From NCBI GenBank assembly GCA_002368715.1, contig DFEO01000169.1, positions 1 through 15,736 of the forward strand: a stretch of DNA of 15,736 nucleotides, written 5' to 3'. A program made the translations under genes and the position numbers. Within the stretch, counting starts at the first letter, position 1. Each line of letters starts with the position of its first letter. Of the stretch, positions 6,504 to 13,318 are shown piece by piece. The notes beneath the pieces were generated by a model. The model was not told the origin of the DNA, made no database searches, and was given only the letters and a program-made list of their open reading frames with translations. This stretch comes from Ruminococcus sp. UBA3800 (GTDB lineage Bacteria > Bacillota > Clostridia > Oscillospirales > Ruminococcaceae).

Positions 6504-6983
6504 TTGAAAAGAGAAGACTATATCAGCTGGGACGAATACTTTATGGGCATCTCGAAGCTTTCCGCAAGGAGGAGCAAGGATCCCAATACTCAGGTCGGTG
6601 CCTGCATAGTTTCCGACAAGAACAAGATACTGTCTGTCGGCTATAACGGTATGCCTATCGGGTGCAGCGATGATGAGCTTTCCTGGGACAGAGAGGGAGA
6701 TTTTTTGGACACTAAATATCCCTTTGTCTGCCATGCCGAGCTCAATGCCATACTTAACAGCGCTACGGGAAACCTTGAAAACTCGACCATCTATGTCTCT
6801 CTTTTCCCATGCAACGAGTGCGCCAAAGCGATAATCCAGAGCGGCATAAAAGAGGTCGTCTACGGCGAGGACAAGTATCCCGATTCTGACGGGGTCAAGG
6901 CATCACGAAGGATGTTCGCACTGGCAGGTGTCAAGGTAAGGGAATACGTTCCCACAAACAGAACAGAGATCATCAGCCTGTAA
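6504..6983 (+). CDS. comEB: Deoxycytidylate (dCMP) deaminase
   Basis: This zinc enzyme converts dCMP to dUMP, the substrate of thymidylate synthase. The 159 residues contain the cytidine-deaminase signature: HAE (77-79) for zinc ligand and proton shuttle, and PCNEC (102-106) with the two cysteine ligands. The N-terminal [19 protein letters not shown] and the NTQVGACIV strand are typical of dCMP deaminases. The start is the TTG at 6504, supported by GGAGGTG ending 7 bases upstream. The first in-frame ATG would remove the conserved N-terminal helix. It follows fabD by 35 bases and precedes aroE by 12, so it is probably co-transcribed. The symbol comes from the Bacillus homologue and says nothing about competence here. 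Confidence 0.92.
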   Translation: MKREDYISWDEYFMGISKLSARRSKDPNTQVGACIVSDKNKILSVGYNGMPIGCSDDELSWDREGDFLDTKYPFVCHAELNAILNSATGNLENSTIYVSLFPCNECAKAIIQSGIKEVVYGEDKYPDSDGVKASRRMFALAGVKVREYVPTNRTEIISL

Positions 6984-6995
6984 AGGAGGACAAAT

Positions 6996-7838
6996 ATGGG
7001 CAGATACGCACTTATAGGCGGTTCACTGGGACACACGATGTCGCCGCCTATCCACGAGAGGCTTTTCGGTTTGAAAGGCAGAACAGCAGATTATGAAGTC
7101 ATCGAGATAGCTCCGGACGAGCTGGACAGCTATTCACAAAGGCTTGCCGGCCTTGACGGCTTTAATATAACCATACCCCACAAACAGGCAATAATCTCAC
7201 AGTGCAGCAGACTGGACGACTCGGCAAAGAGATATAATTCCGTAAACTGCATAGACAATAAAGACGGTGTGCTGACAGGCTACAACACCGACTGTGATGG
7301 CTTTCTGAGGACGGTATCCGCTATGGGTGTCAGCCTTTCGGGAAGAGTGCTGCTTATCGGCTGCGGCGGTGTCGGAAGGATGATTGCGATAGAGTCGGCT
7401 CTTGAAGGAGCAAAGCTGACGATAGCGGTCCTCAAGAGCGATATACCCCTTGCAGAGCAGGCCGCAAAGGAGATAAGGGCTATGAAGTCCGATGCCGACA
7501 TAACGATAGTTGAAGCGGATCGGATAGATGCTTCGCAGCGCTTTGATCTGCTTATGAATGCAACACCTGTGGGGATGTATCCCAGGTGCGATGCCTGCCC
7601 TGTAAGCGACGAGGTCATAGCTGCGGCAGATGCCGTGTTCGATGTGATCTACAACCCCCGTGAGACAGTCCTTATTAAGAAGGCACGTTCTCAGGGCAAG
7701 CCTGCGTCAGGCGGAATGGCTATGCTGGTCTGGCAGGCGGTCTCTGCCCACGAGATATGGGACGGCGACAGCTATACCGAGGAAGAGATCGCACCCATCA
7801 TCGCAGAGATGGAAGATATAGTTGAAAGGGATTTTTAA
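6996..7838 (+). CDS. aroE: Shikimate dehydrogenase (AroE)
   Basis: AroE reduces 3-dehydroshikimate to shikimate with NADPH, the fourth step of chorismate synthesis. At 280 residues it has the normal length. Substrate-binding GGSLGHTMSPPIH (8-20) matches the family pattern with Thr14 and Ser16. Catalytic Lys63 lies in NITIPHK and Asp99 in GYNTDCDGF. The cofactor loop is GCGGVG (122-127), where many relatives have GAGGA. The C-terminal GMAMLVWQAVSAHEIW closes the substrate site. AAAGGAGG precedes the ATG. The gene sits 12 bases after the dCMP deaminase and 2 bases before aroK, so the two shikimate enzymes are translated from the same message. YdiB- or quinate-type specificity is less likely beside aroK. 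Confidence 0.95.
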   Translation: MGRYALIGGSLGHTMSPPIHERLFGLKGRTADYEVIEIAPDELDSYSQRLAGLDGFNITIPHKQAIISQCSRLDDSAKRYNSVNCIDNKDGVLTGYNTDCDGFLRTVSAMGVSLSGRVLLIGCGGVGRMIAIESALEGAKLTIAVLKSDIPLAEQAAKEIRAMKSDADITIVEADRIDASQRFDLLMNATPVGMYPRCDACPVSDEVIAAADAVFDVIYNPRETVLIKKARSQGKPASGGMAMLVWQAVSAHEIWDGDSYTEEEIAPIIAEMEDIVERDF

Positions 7839-7840
7839 TA

Positions 7841-8350
7841 ATGAACGGCTCACCGATATTTCTCTGCGGCTTTATGGGCTGCGGAAAATCAACAGTAGGG
7901 AAGATACTTGCGAGAATGCTGAAGACCGAATGTCTTGACCTTGACGACTATATCGAGCAGAAAGAGGGGATGACTATCCCCGAGATATTTGAAAAATACG
8001 GCGAGCCTTATTTTCGTGCGGCGGAAACGCAGGCATTAAAGGAGCTTTCGTCACAGATGAAGGTCGTAGCCACAGGCGGGGGAGCGCTCCTGAGCGAGGA
8101 GAACGCAGCTGTTGCAAAAGCGGCAGGGCTTGTGGTTTTTATAGACACTCCCTTCGAGGTCTGCTATGAGCGTATAAAGGATGACCCTCACCGCCCCATA
8201 GCCGCAAGCTCCACCAGGGAGCAGCTTTTCGAGCGCTTTTCTCAGCGCCGTCCGCTTTATCAGGCACATTCAAACTGTATCATCAGCGGCGAGCTCGGAG
8301 CGGCCGAGATAGCCAAGGAGGCTGAAAAGATTTACAGACAGCGCAAATAA
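7841..8350 (+). CDS. aroK: Shikimate kinase (AroK)
   Basis: AroK phosphorylates shikimate to shikimate-3-phosphate with ATP, the step after AroE. The 169-residue P-loop kinase has Walker A GFMGCGKST (10-18), the acidic DLDD (33-36), the shikimate-binding FRAAE (58-62, Arg59), GGG (79-81), the lid Arg118 in HRPIA, and Arg136/Arg137 before PLY. The ATG starts 2 bases after the aroE stop. The ribosome site (AAAGGG, about 11 bases away) is weak, so reinitiation after aroE is likely. It is the last gene of the fabD cluster and is followed by a strong terminator. Confidence 0.95.
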   Translation: MNGSPIFLCGFMGCGKSTVGKILARMLKTECLDLDDYIEQKEGMTIPEIFEKYGEPYFRAAETQALKELSSQMKVVATGGGALLSEENAAVAKAAGLVVFIDTPFEVCYERIKDDPHRPIAASSTREQLFERFSQRRPLYQAHSNCIISGELGAAEIAKEAEKIYRQRK

Positions 8351-8354
8351 AACA

Positions 8355-8388
8355 AAAAACATCCCACGAAAAAACGTGGGATGTTTTT
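8355..8388. terminator. Bidirectional intrinsic terminator between aroK and the coiled-coil gene
   Basis: A perfect 14-bp stem, containing ATCCCACG against CGTGGGAT, has a 6-A loop. It is flanked by T-runs in both directions (TTTTT on plus, TTTTTT on minus). It ends the plus-strand fabD-aroK message and the convergent minus-strand rsmD-coaD message. Confidence 0.93.
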
Positions 8389-8400
8389 ATATACGGGATA

Positions 8401-8976
8401 TTATTTACTGTACTTTTTGTCCTGCTTGTCCTTTTTGTCCTCGGCAGGCTCCTCTTTCTTTTCCGCACCGGAAGGAGCATCGGGGTTTATCTTAGCAACA
8501 GCCGCTCTTGTTGTTTCAACATCGTTAAGGCTCTTTTTGAGGATGTTCACAGCCTCTGTCAGCGATTTGTTGAGGTTCTCGGAAAGGGCATCCTTTATAG
8601 CCTTGTCCTTTGCCTTTGCCTGGGCAATGATGTCAGCTGCCTGCTTGTCAGCTTCAGCGATGATCTGCTTTGCATAATCGGCAGCCTGCTGGATAACAGC
8701 CTCCTGAGCCACAAGCCTCTTTGCCTCTTCTTTTGCCTTTCTGATGATATCATCAGCTTCCTTTGAAGCCTGTGCAAGGATAGCCTGTCTGTCTCTCTGA
8801 GTGTCCTGAGCCTGCTTGATCTCGGCTGGCATATTTATCCTTGCCTCGTCAAGGTACTGTCTCATAAGCTCGGAATCTATGATCTTCTTAGAAGAGAACG
8901 GAGTTGTTCTTGCCTTGTCCAGCAGCTCCTCCATTCTTTCAAAAGCTTCCTCCAATGTCAGTTTTTCATTTGCCAT
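8401..8976 (-). CDS. Coiled-coil protein of unknown function, DivIVA/ATP-synthase-b-like
   Basis: The 191-residue protein has a short N-terminal helix (LTLEEAFERMEELLDKA), a motif KIIDSELMRQYLDEAR (31-46), and then a long Ala/Glu/Lys heptad-rich coiled coil from about 55 to 155. The coiled coil carries repeated EAxxII..AK..A patterns that recall DivIVA and the b subunit of ATP synthase. The tail after residue 168 is highly charged (Lys/Glu/Asp) and probably disordered. No signal peptide or membrane helix is seen. It lies 33 bases downstream of coaD, so it should share the rsmD-coaD promoter. I recall similar proteins beside coaD in Clostridia, which suggests a conserved but undefined cell-envelope or division role. 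The ribosome site is modest (AAAGGGTG). Confidence 0.75.
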   Translation of the reverse strand: MANEKLTLEEAFERMEELLDKARTTPFSSKKIIDSELMRQYLDEARINMPAEIKQAQDTQRDRQAILAQASKEADDIIRKAKEEAKRLVAQEAVIQQAADYAKQIIAEADKQAADIIAQAKAKDKAIKDALSENLNKSLTEAVNILKKSLNDVETTRAAVAKINPDAPSGAEKKEEPAEDKKDKQDKKYSK

Positions 8977-9009
8977 TATAATAACACCCTTTCTGTTTTA
9001 TAACGCAGG

Positions 9010-9516
9010 TCATATGTCGGCATCATTTTTGCCGGGAACACAGAGCCTGTCAAAGATCCTGTCCTTTATTGCCGGAGAAACAAAATCCTTGATATCTCCG
9101 CCAAAGCTTGCTATCTCCTTTACAACGCTTGATGAAAGAAACATATTCTCTCCCGTCGTTGTAAGAAACACCGTTTCCGCTCCGTCATAAAGCTTCTTGT
9201 TTGCAAGCGCCATCTGAAACTCATATTCAAAATCCGAGACTGCCCTGAGGCCTTTAACGATAGCCACAGCACCTGTCTGCTTCAGATAATCTGCCAGCAG
9301 TCCGCTGTAACAATCCACAACAACATTATCCAGGTGTGCAGTAGTCTCGATTATCATTTCCATTCTTTCCTTCACCGTAAAAACAGCGTTTTGCTTGTTT
9401 GGGTTGAAGGATACCAGAACTATGACCTTATCAAAAAGCTGAGCAGCTCTGTCAATTATATCAAGGTGGCCCAGCGTAACGGGGTCAAAGCTTCCGGGAC
9501 AAACCGCTATCCTCAT
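9010..9516 (-). CDS. coaD: Phosphopantetheine adenylyltransferase (CoaD)
   Basis: CoaD transfers AMP from ATP to 4'-phosphopantetheine, making dephospho-CoA, the penultimate step of coenzyme A synthesis. The 168 residues include PGSFDPVTLGH (7-17) with the TxGH nucleotidyltransferase motif, KGLRAVSDFEYE with Arg91, and the SSSVVKEIASFGGD segment equivalent to the ISSTxVRE motif. Its ATG overlaps the rsmD stop as ATGA, with GAGGAAGAG just upstream, so the two are translationally coupled. The rsmD-coaD pair is common across Firmicutes. Confidence 0.97.
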   Translation of the reverse strand: MRIAVCPGSFDPVTLGHLDIIDRAAQLFDKVIVLVSFNPNKQNAVFTVKERMEMIIETTAHLDNVVVDCYSGLLADYLKQTGAVAIVKGLRAVSDFEYEFQMALANKKLYDGAETVFLTTTGENMFLSSSVVKEIASFGGDIKDFVSPAIKDRIFDRLCVPGKNDADI

Positions 9517-10070
9517 AGCTCTTCCTCGTCTTTCTTCGGCAGTTTATACACTGTAAGTGCGATCTTGCCGTATCTGTATCGCTTATGGAGCACAAGCTCT
9601 CCCGTTTCATCCGGAAGTGTCAGCTCTCTTTCGTGCTCGCAGATAACAAAAGCTCCGTCATTGAGTTTTTTCTCCAGAAGCGGCAGCGCCTTTTCGACCA
9701 GCCCCATTCTGTATGGCGGATCGATAAAAACGATATCCAGACCGCTCTTTGCAGCTTTAAGATACTCGATACTGTCCATAGTCAGTATCCTTGACTGCTT
9801 TACAAATCCGCATTCATTCACATTCGCTCTTATCACCTTAACTGCCGCAGCGTTCTTGTCAACAAAAACGCAGTGCGCAGCTCCACGGCTCAGAGCCTCT
9901 ATCCCAAGCTGTCCGCTGCCTGCAAACAGATCCAGCACATTAGCCGAAGGCAGCTCGAACTGGATTATCGAAAACACAGCCTCCTTGACCATATCAGAGG
10001 TAGGTCTTGTGTCTGTGCCCTCCAGTGTTTTCAGTTTTTTCCCTCTGCAAGAACCTGTGATAACCCGCAT
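9513..10070 (-). CDS. rsmD: 16S rRNA (guanine966-N2)-methyltransferase (RsmD)
   Basis: RsmD methylates G966 of 16S rRNA in the small ribosomal subunit with S-adenosylmethionine. The 185-residue protein starts with the conserved MRVITGSCRGKKL and contains TRPTSDMVKEAVF (21-33), the SAM-binding DLFAGSGQLGIEALSRGA (47-64), and the amino-methylase motif DPPY (117-120). I chose the ATG at 10070 because it gives the family N-terminus. A GTG 15 bases upstream is in frame but overlaps the only GGAG in the leader. The gene leads an operon with coaD and a coiled-coil gene and has a good promoter at 10119-10147. Confidence 0.94.
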   Translation of the reverse strand: MRVITGSCRGKKLKTLEGTDTRPTSDMVKEAVFSIIQFELPSANVLDLFAGSGQLGIEALSRGAAHCVFVDKNAAAVKVIRANVNECGFVKQSRILTMDSIEYLKAAKSGLDIVFIDPPYRMGLVEKALPLLEKKLNDGAFVICEHERELTLPDETGELVLHKRYRYGKIALTVYKLPKKDEEEL

Positions 10071-10118
10071 CTGTCCAAAGCACACTCCATATCAAAACAC
10101 ATTTTTACGAACAATAAC

Positions 10119-10147
10119 ATTATACTATACATTTCTTCTTTTGTCCA
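10119..10147 (-). promoter_or_regulatory. Promoter of the rsmD-coaD operon
   Basis: On the minus strand TGGACA (10147-10142), 17 bases, TATAAT (10124-10119) is a near-consensus sigma-A promoter. Transcription would start near 10112, about 42 bases before the rsmD ATG. Confidence 0.75.
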
Positions 10148-10178
10148 GTGTTTTTTCACATTTTTTTACGACCCGACC

Positions 10179-10211
10179 AAAAAAAGAGGTCCTCACCAAA
10201 GAGGACCTCTT
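10179..10211 (-). terminator. Intrinsic terminator of the surface-protein gene
   Basis: The 11-bp stem AAGAGGTCCTC / GAGGACCTCTT with a 6-base loop is followed on the minus strand by seven T residues. It lies 31 bases after the stop codon of the secreted protein and insulates it from the rsmD promoter. Confidence 0.93.
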
Positions 10212-10241
10212 ATAAACCATGTTAAAGTTCCGACTAAGAAA

Positions 10242-11234
10242 TTACTTTCTCTTGGAAACTACAACTGCTGCACCTGCGAGAGTGATACCTGCAAATATAA
10301 GACCTGCGGTCGCACCTGTCTTAGCAGATGTGTCTGTTGCGTCAGAACCGCCTGCTGCTGCAGAAGTTCCTGCTGCGCCGCCTGCATTTGTTGTGCCGCC
10401 GGTAGTGCCGCCTGTGGAACCGCTCTTGGAAGAAGCGTCACCTGCCTTGGAAGAATCACCGCCTGCTGCAGAGGAAGTGTCTCCGCCTGCTGTGGAAGAA
10501 GTGTCGCCGCCTGCTGTGGAAGATGTATCTCCGCCGCCGTTTGCAGGATCAGCACCAAGACCGGAAATTGTGAATTTAAGAGTGATAACGTCGCCTCTTG
10601 CAGGCATCTGAGAATTCTCAATTACGTTGAAGTCATCATAAGCGTTGCTGAAGCAGATAGTAAGATAAGAAGCGTCGCCCTTAGCATAAGCCTCGCAAGG
10701 GAAACTGTTGCCGCCCCACTCTGCTACGCAGTCAGTGAACGAAAGCTGAGAACCGTTGATGGTAGCAACATCACCAGTATTTTTGGGCTTGTCATCAAGG
10801 ACAAGGTCAGTACCAACAGACAGGATGTTGAATCTCTCGTCATCGGGGGTCTCTTCGTTTGCAGGATCGTTGAGCTGCCACTCGAGATCATAGGTCGTGC
10901 CGTCATCAGCCTGAAGACCGGTCAGAGTTCCGCTTGCGTCGATAGAAACGGTGTATGTTCCGTCATACTGGATCTGAACATCAGATACGGAGATATTTGA
11001 ATCAAATCCAAGTCCGCCGCTGACACCTACGGCCTGACCAGGAAATCTTGCCTCAGTATCACCAACCTGCTTTGACTTGTCAATAGAATCTCTGAAATCC
11101 CACTGGTTTGTCTGGAAGCAGACACCTGCATTAAAGGGAGCTTCAAGGTTAGCATCAGCGCTGGCAACTACTGCCATTGTAGACATTGCAATTGCGGAAG
11201 CTGCCATGCCTGCGAAAATCTTTCTAAGTTTCAT
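10242..11234 (-). CDS. Secreted, probably wall-anchored surface protein of unknown function
   Basis: The 330 residues divide into a signal peptide (1-26, likely cut after ASA), a beta-rich extracellular domain (about 27-230) with four cysteines (39, 169, 180, 194), a Gly/Ser/Thr/Ala linker (about 231-302), and a C-terminal sorting-like tail. The tail has SAKTGATAG, a hydrophobic helix (about 310-325) and the basic end KRK. This tail resembles an LPXTG signal but lacks the Leu and Pro, so attachment by sortase is inferred. The linker starts with tandem GGDTSSTA units. The ATG has AGGAAAGGAAG upstream. It is a single-gene unit with its own promoter and terminator. The domain has a phrase (CFQTNQWDFRDSI) that I associate loosely with other Ruminococcus surface proteins. 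I cannot assign a ligand or an enzymatic activity. Confidence 0.8.
   Translation of the reverse strand: MKLRKIFAGMAASAIAMSTMAVVASADANLEAPFNAGVCFQTNQWDFRDSIDKSKQVGDTEARFPGQAVGVSGGLGFDSNISVSDVQIQYDGTYTVSIDASGTLTGLQADDGTTYDLEWQLNDPANEETPDDERFNILSVGTDLVLDDKPKNTGDVATINGSQLSFTDCVAEWGGNSFPCEAYAKGDASYLTICFSNAYDDFNVIENSQMPARGDVITLKFTISGLGADPANGGGDTSSTAGGDTSSTAGGDTSSAAGGDSSKAGDASSKSGSTGGTTGGTTNAGGAAGTSAAAGGSDATDTSAKTGATAGLIFAGITLAGAAVVVSKRK
10443..10535 (-). repeat. Tandem 24-bp coding repeats in the surface-protein linker
   Basis: Residues 234-264 are built from GGDTSSTA, GGDTSSTA, GGDTSSAA and the shorter GGDSSKA, visible in DNA as about 3.9 copies of a 24-bp unit. Such repeats change copy number easily. 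A Ser/Thr-rich spacer of this kind usually carries a domain away from the wall and may be glycosylated. Confidence 0.85.
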
Positions 11235-11268
11235 TTCTAAAACTTCCTTTCCTAATAAGATTACCTAC

Positions 11269-11297
11269 ATTATACTAAATTTTTATTAAAATTTCAA
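11269..11297 (-). promoter_or_regulatory. Promoter of the surface-protein gene
   Basis: The minus strand reads TTGAAA (11297-11292), 17 bases, TATAAT (11274-11269), close to the sigma-A consensus. The start would be near 11262, giving a leader of about 28 bases before the ATG. This suggests strong expression. Confidence 0.75.
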
Positions 11298-11330
11298 TCA
11301 GCATATAACACAAATCTGCAAACGTTTTCT

Positions 11331-11354
11331 TGTGTATACCTAACAAAATACACA
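11331..11354. repeat. Inverted repeat upstream of the surface-protein promoter
   Basis: TGTGTAT (11331-11337) and ATACACA (11348-11354) form a 7-bp inverted repeat with a 10-base spacer, about 35 to 60 bases upstream of the -35 box. The spacing would suit an activator site. The rest of the 11298-11434 gap is AT-rich with only weak hairpins. Confidence 0.35.
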
Positions 11355-11434
11355 TAGCTGACTTATGAAATAATACGAAAATTATTACAAATTATTAAAA
11401 TCTGAAACTATGCTGTAATATTATTATCCTGTTA

Positions 11435-12343
11435 TTATCCCCACAGGTCAGCAGGATAAGCTCCGCTTTCGATAAGCTTTGCTATCTCGGCTTTCACACC
11501 AGCCTTGTCCTCGGCATAGGTCACCCCGAACCAGCGGTCATGGCTCGGAAGCACCGCACAATCCGCCTCACCTGCTCTTATCATCTCGTCTATCGCCGCA
11601 GGCAGCAGGAATTCCGCAGTAAGGCTTTTGCAGTTATCTTTGTAAAACAGCTCGAACTTCTCTTTCAGCCTGTCCATGAACCTTGCAGGCAGCGCCCACA
11701 TATTCATCGAAGCATAGCAGTTCTCATCGACCTCATTTGCGCTTTCCCTGCCCGAATAGACCTTGCCGTCGGCTTCTCTGCGTATGTTATAGGTCTCGGT
11801 CACATCGGTCAGCATCCCGTCTTTCACAATGCACAGGCCTCTGTTCACAGCGCCGTATTCGCTCAGCGTGTTTTTCAGTACAAAGCCTGCCATAGCAAGG
11901 TGCATCCTGTCCTCACTGCCGTGATCTTCATTGAGAAATCTGTAAAGCTGCCTGTAAGCTTCTTTCCCGTAAAAATCATCTGCGTTTATCACGGCAAAAG
12001 GCTCTTTCACGGCGCTTGCCGCACAAAGCACAGCATGACCGTGGCCCCAGGGTTTTGTTCTTTCGGGGTCCGGATCACAGCACTTTGGCAGCATATCCAG
12101 CTCCTGATAGCAGTATTCTACCTCTGCGTGTTTTGCTATGCGCTTGCCTATCATCTCGTCAAAGGCATCCTTTATATCTCTTCTGATAACGAATACGACT
12201 TTGTCAAAGCCTGCCTCGAGAGCGTCGTATATAGAATAATCCATGATTATCTCGCCGTTCGGTCCGAATGGCTCCAGCTGTTTTATACCGCCCTTGAAGC
12301 GAGAGCCCAGACCTGCTGCGAGGATACAAAGCGTTGTTTTCAT
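11435..12343 (-). CDS. Sugar-nucleotidyltransferase-like protein (NTP transferase family)
   Basis: The 302-residue protein has the Rossmann-like nucleotidyltransferase core. Visible are LAAGLGSR (8-15) for nucleotide triphosphate binding, Lys21, PWGHGHAVLCA (98-108) where the base is recognised, and NADDFYG (120-126) with the metal-binding aspartates. These marks suit enzymes that join a sugar phosphate to a nucleotide, releasing pyrophosphate. The C-terminal DRWFGVTYAEDKAGV with YPADLW gives no further hint of the sugar. I place the start at the ATG at 12343, which has AAGGAG 6 bases upstream. The open frame continues upstream but runs through the promoter. It is divergent from a dehydrogenase gene with which it shares a dyad. 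Exact substrate and product are unknown. Confidence 0.85.
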   Translation of the reverse strand: MKTTLCILAAGLGSRFKGGIKQLEPFGPNGEIIMDYSIYDALEAGFDKVVFVIRRDIKDAFDEMIGKRIAKHAEVEYCYQELDMLPKCCDPDPERTKPWGHGHAVLCAASAVKEPFAVINADDFYGKEAYRQLYRFLNEDHGSEDRMHLAMAGFVLKNTLSEYGAVNRGLCIVKDGMLTDVTETYNIRREADGKVYSGRESANEVDENCYASMNMWALPARFMDRLKEKFELFYKDNCKSLTAEFLLPAAIDEMIRAGEADCAVLPSHDRWFGVTYAEDKAGVKAEIAKLIESGAYPADLWG

Positions 12344-12395
12344 ATCTTTCTCCTTGATGTTTATTTTGCCGTGCAAAAATTTTACACTATATAAT

Positions 12396-12424
12396 ATTAT
12401 TGCACAGTTTGTCTGTTTTGTCAA
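12396..12424 (-). promoter_or_regulatory. Promoter of the nucleotidyltransferase gene
   Basis: The minus strand reads a perfect TTGACA (12424-12419), 17 bases, AATAAT (12401-12396). The start would be near 12389, about 45 bases before the ATG. Confidence 0.75.
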
Positions 12425-12461
12425 TACAGCACACTGCAATTGACAAGACAGACGGGCTGTG
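12403..12461. promoter_or_regulatory. Large symmetric dyad shared by divergent promoters, candidate operator
   Basis: GTCTGTTTTGTCAAT (12411-12425) and ATTGACAAGACAGAC (12439-12453) are inverted copies matching at 14 of 15 positions with a 13-base spacer. After three unmatched bases on each side the symmetry resumes with CACAG (12403-12407) and CTGTG (12457-12461). The arms include both -35 boxes, so part of the symmetry comes from the promoters, but the flanking bases go well beyond that. It could bind a TetR- or MarR-type repressor that controls both genes together. The regulator is not in the window. Confidence 0.6.
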
Positions 12462-12468
12462 TTAAAAT
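12440..12468 (+). promoter_or_regulatory. Promoter of the short-chain dehydrogenase gene
   Basis: TTGACA (12440-12445), 17 bases, TAAAAT (12463-12468) is a near-consensus promoter. The start would be near 12475, about 35 bases before the ATG. Confidence 0.75.
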
Positions 12469-12509
12469 TGTAATCAGGAAAATGCAGATCACGAACGGAG
12501 GTAATCAAT

Positions 12510-13271
12510 ATGTCAAAAACAGCACTTATAACGGGCGCAAGCTCGGGGATAGGCAGAGAGATGGCAAAGCAGCTCAGCGAAAAAGGCTTCAGGGTCATCC
12601 TTGCGGCAAGACGAAAGGACAGGCTCGAAGAGCTTGCGGCAGAGCTTGAGGGGCCAAGCAGGGCAGTGACCTGCGACCTTTCAACGAGAGAGGGCTGCTT
12701 TGACCTTTACGAGCAGGTCAGGGACGAGAAAGTTTCGGTGCTCATAAACAATGCAGGCTTTGGCGCTATCGGTAATTTTGAGGAAATACCGCTGGAAACG
12801 GAGCTGAGGATGATAGACACGAACGTTACCGCTGTCCACATCCTGACAAAGCTGTTTGTCAGTGACTTTCTCAAGGCAGACAGAGGATATATTTTAAATG
12901 TCGCATCTTCGGCAGGCCTTATGGCGGGCGGTCCTCTTATGGCGGCTTATTATGCCACAAAGGCTTATGTTGTCAGCCTTACGGGCTCGGTGAACAGGGA
13001 ACTCAAAAACAAGGGTGCAAATGTTCATATCTCGGCGCTGTGTCCGGGTCCCGTAGACACCGAGTTCAATGAGGTGGCAGGATGTGAATTCGGGGTCGGG
13101 GCTATTTCGGCCGAGGAATGTGCAAGAGCAGGCATAGAGGGCCTTTTCCGCAAGTCGCTGATAATCGTTCCGGGAACGGGGATGAAGGCAGCGGCGACGC
13201 TTTCAAAGATAGCTCCCAGAGAAATGGTGCTCAAGGTAGCCGGCGAGATGCAAAAGCGCAAAACAAAGTGA
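12510..13271 (+). CDS. Short-chain dehydrogenase/reductase, substrate unknown
   Basis: This is a 253-residue classical short-chain dehydrogenase. The cofactor motif TGASSGIG (8-15), Arg34/Arg35 after the second strand (favouring NADP(H)), NNAG (80-83), Asn105, Ser134, and the catalytic Tyr147-x-x-x-Lys151 are all present. The C-terminal third is more basic and ends in QKRKTK. The sequence belongs to the DltE/YqjQ-like group of general oxidoreductases, which does not define a substrate. GGAGGT lies 7 bases before the ATG. It is a single-gene unit between a strong promoter and a terminator, divergent from the nucleotidyltransferase gene. It is not a second FabG by context or by its C-terminal sequence. 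Confidence 0.88.
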   Translation: MSKTALITGASSGIGREMAKQLSEKGFRVILAARRKDRLEELAAELEGPSRAVTCDLSTREGCFDLYEQVRDEKVSVLINNAGFGAIGNFEEIPLETELRMIDTNVTAVHILTKLFVSDFLKADRGYILNVASSAGLMAGGPLMAAYYATKAYVVSLTGSVNRELKNKGANVHISALCPGPVDTEFNEVAGCEFGVGAISAEECARAGIEGLFRKSLIIVPGTGMKAAATLSKIAPREMVLKVAGEMQKRKTK

Positions 13272-13278
13272 CCGCATA

Positions 13279-13315
13279 AAAAGCGGCACTGCTCTTTTCG
13301 GGCAGTGCCGCTTTT
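13279..13315. terminator. Bidirectional terminator between the dehydrogenase and HD-GYP genes
   Basis: The 14-bp stem AAAAGCGGCACTGC / GCAGTGCCGCTTTT has a 9-base loop. It gives TTTT on the plus strand and TTTTT on the minus strand. It serves both convergent genes. Confidence 0.92.
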
Positions 13316-13318
13316 GTC

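Noticed and set aside
10443..10535. CRISPR-like repeat array
   Set aside because: The units are 24 bp, directly adjacent without spacers, in frame, and encode GGDTSSTA, so they are coding repeats.
10219..10621. Low-complexity frames rich in Pro/Ala/Val or Gln/Leu opposite or beside the surface-protein linker
   Set aside because: They are alternate-frame shadows of the Gly/Ser/Thr repeats, with no ribosome site of their own.
9873..11000. Long Cys/Ser-rich open frame on the plus strand (375 codons)
   Set aside because: It runs antisense through rsmD, a terminator and the surface protein. Its composition is produced by the repetitive linker on the other strand.
12344..12598. N-terminal extension of the nucleotidyltransferase
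   Set aside because: The open frame crosses both divergent promoters and the start of the dehydrogenase gene. The ATG at 12343 has AAGGAG and begins at the conserved core.
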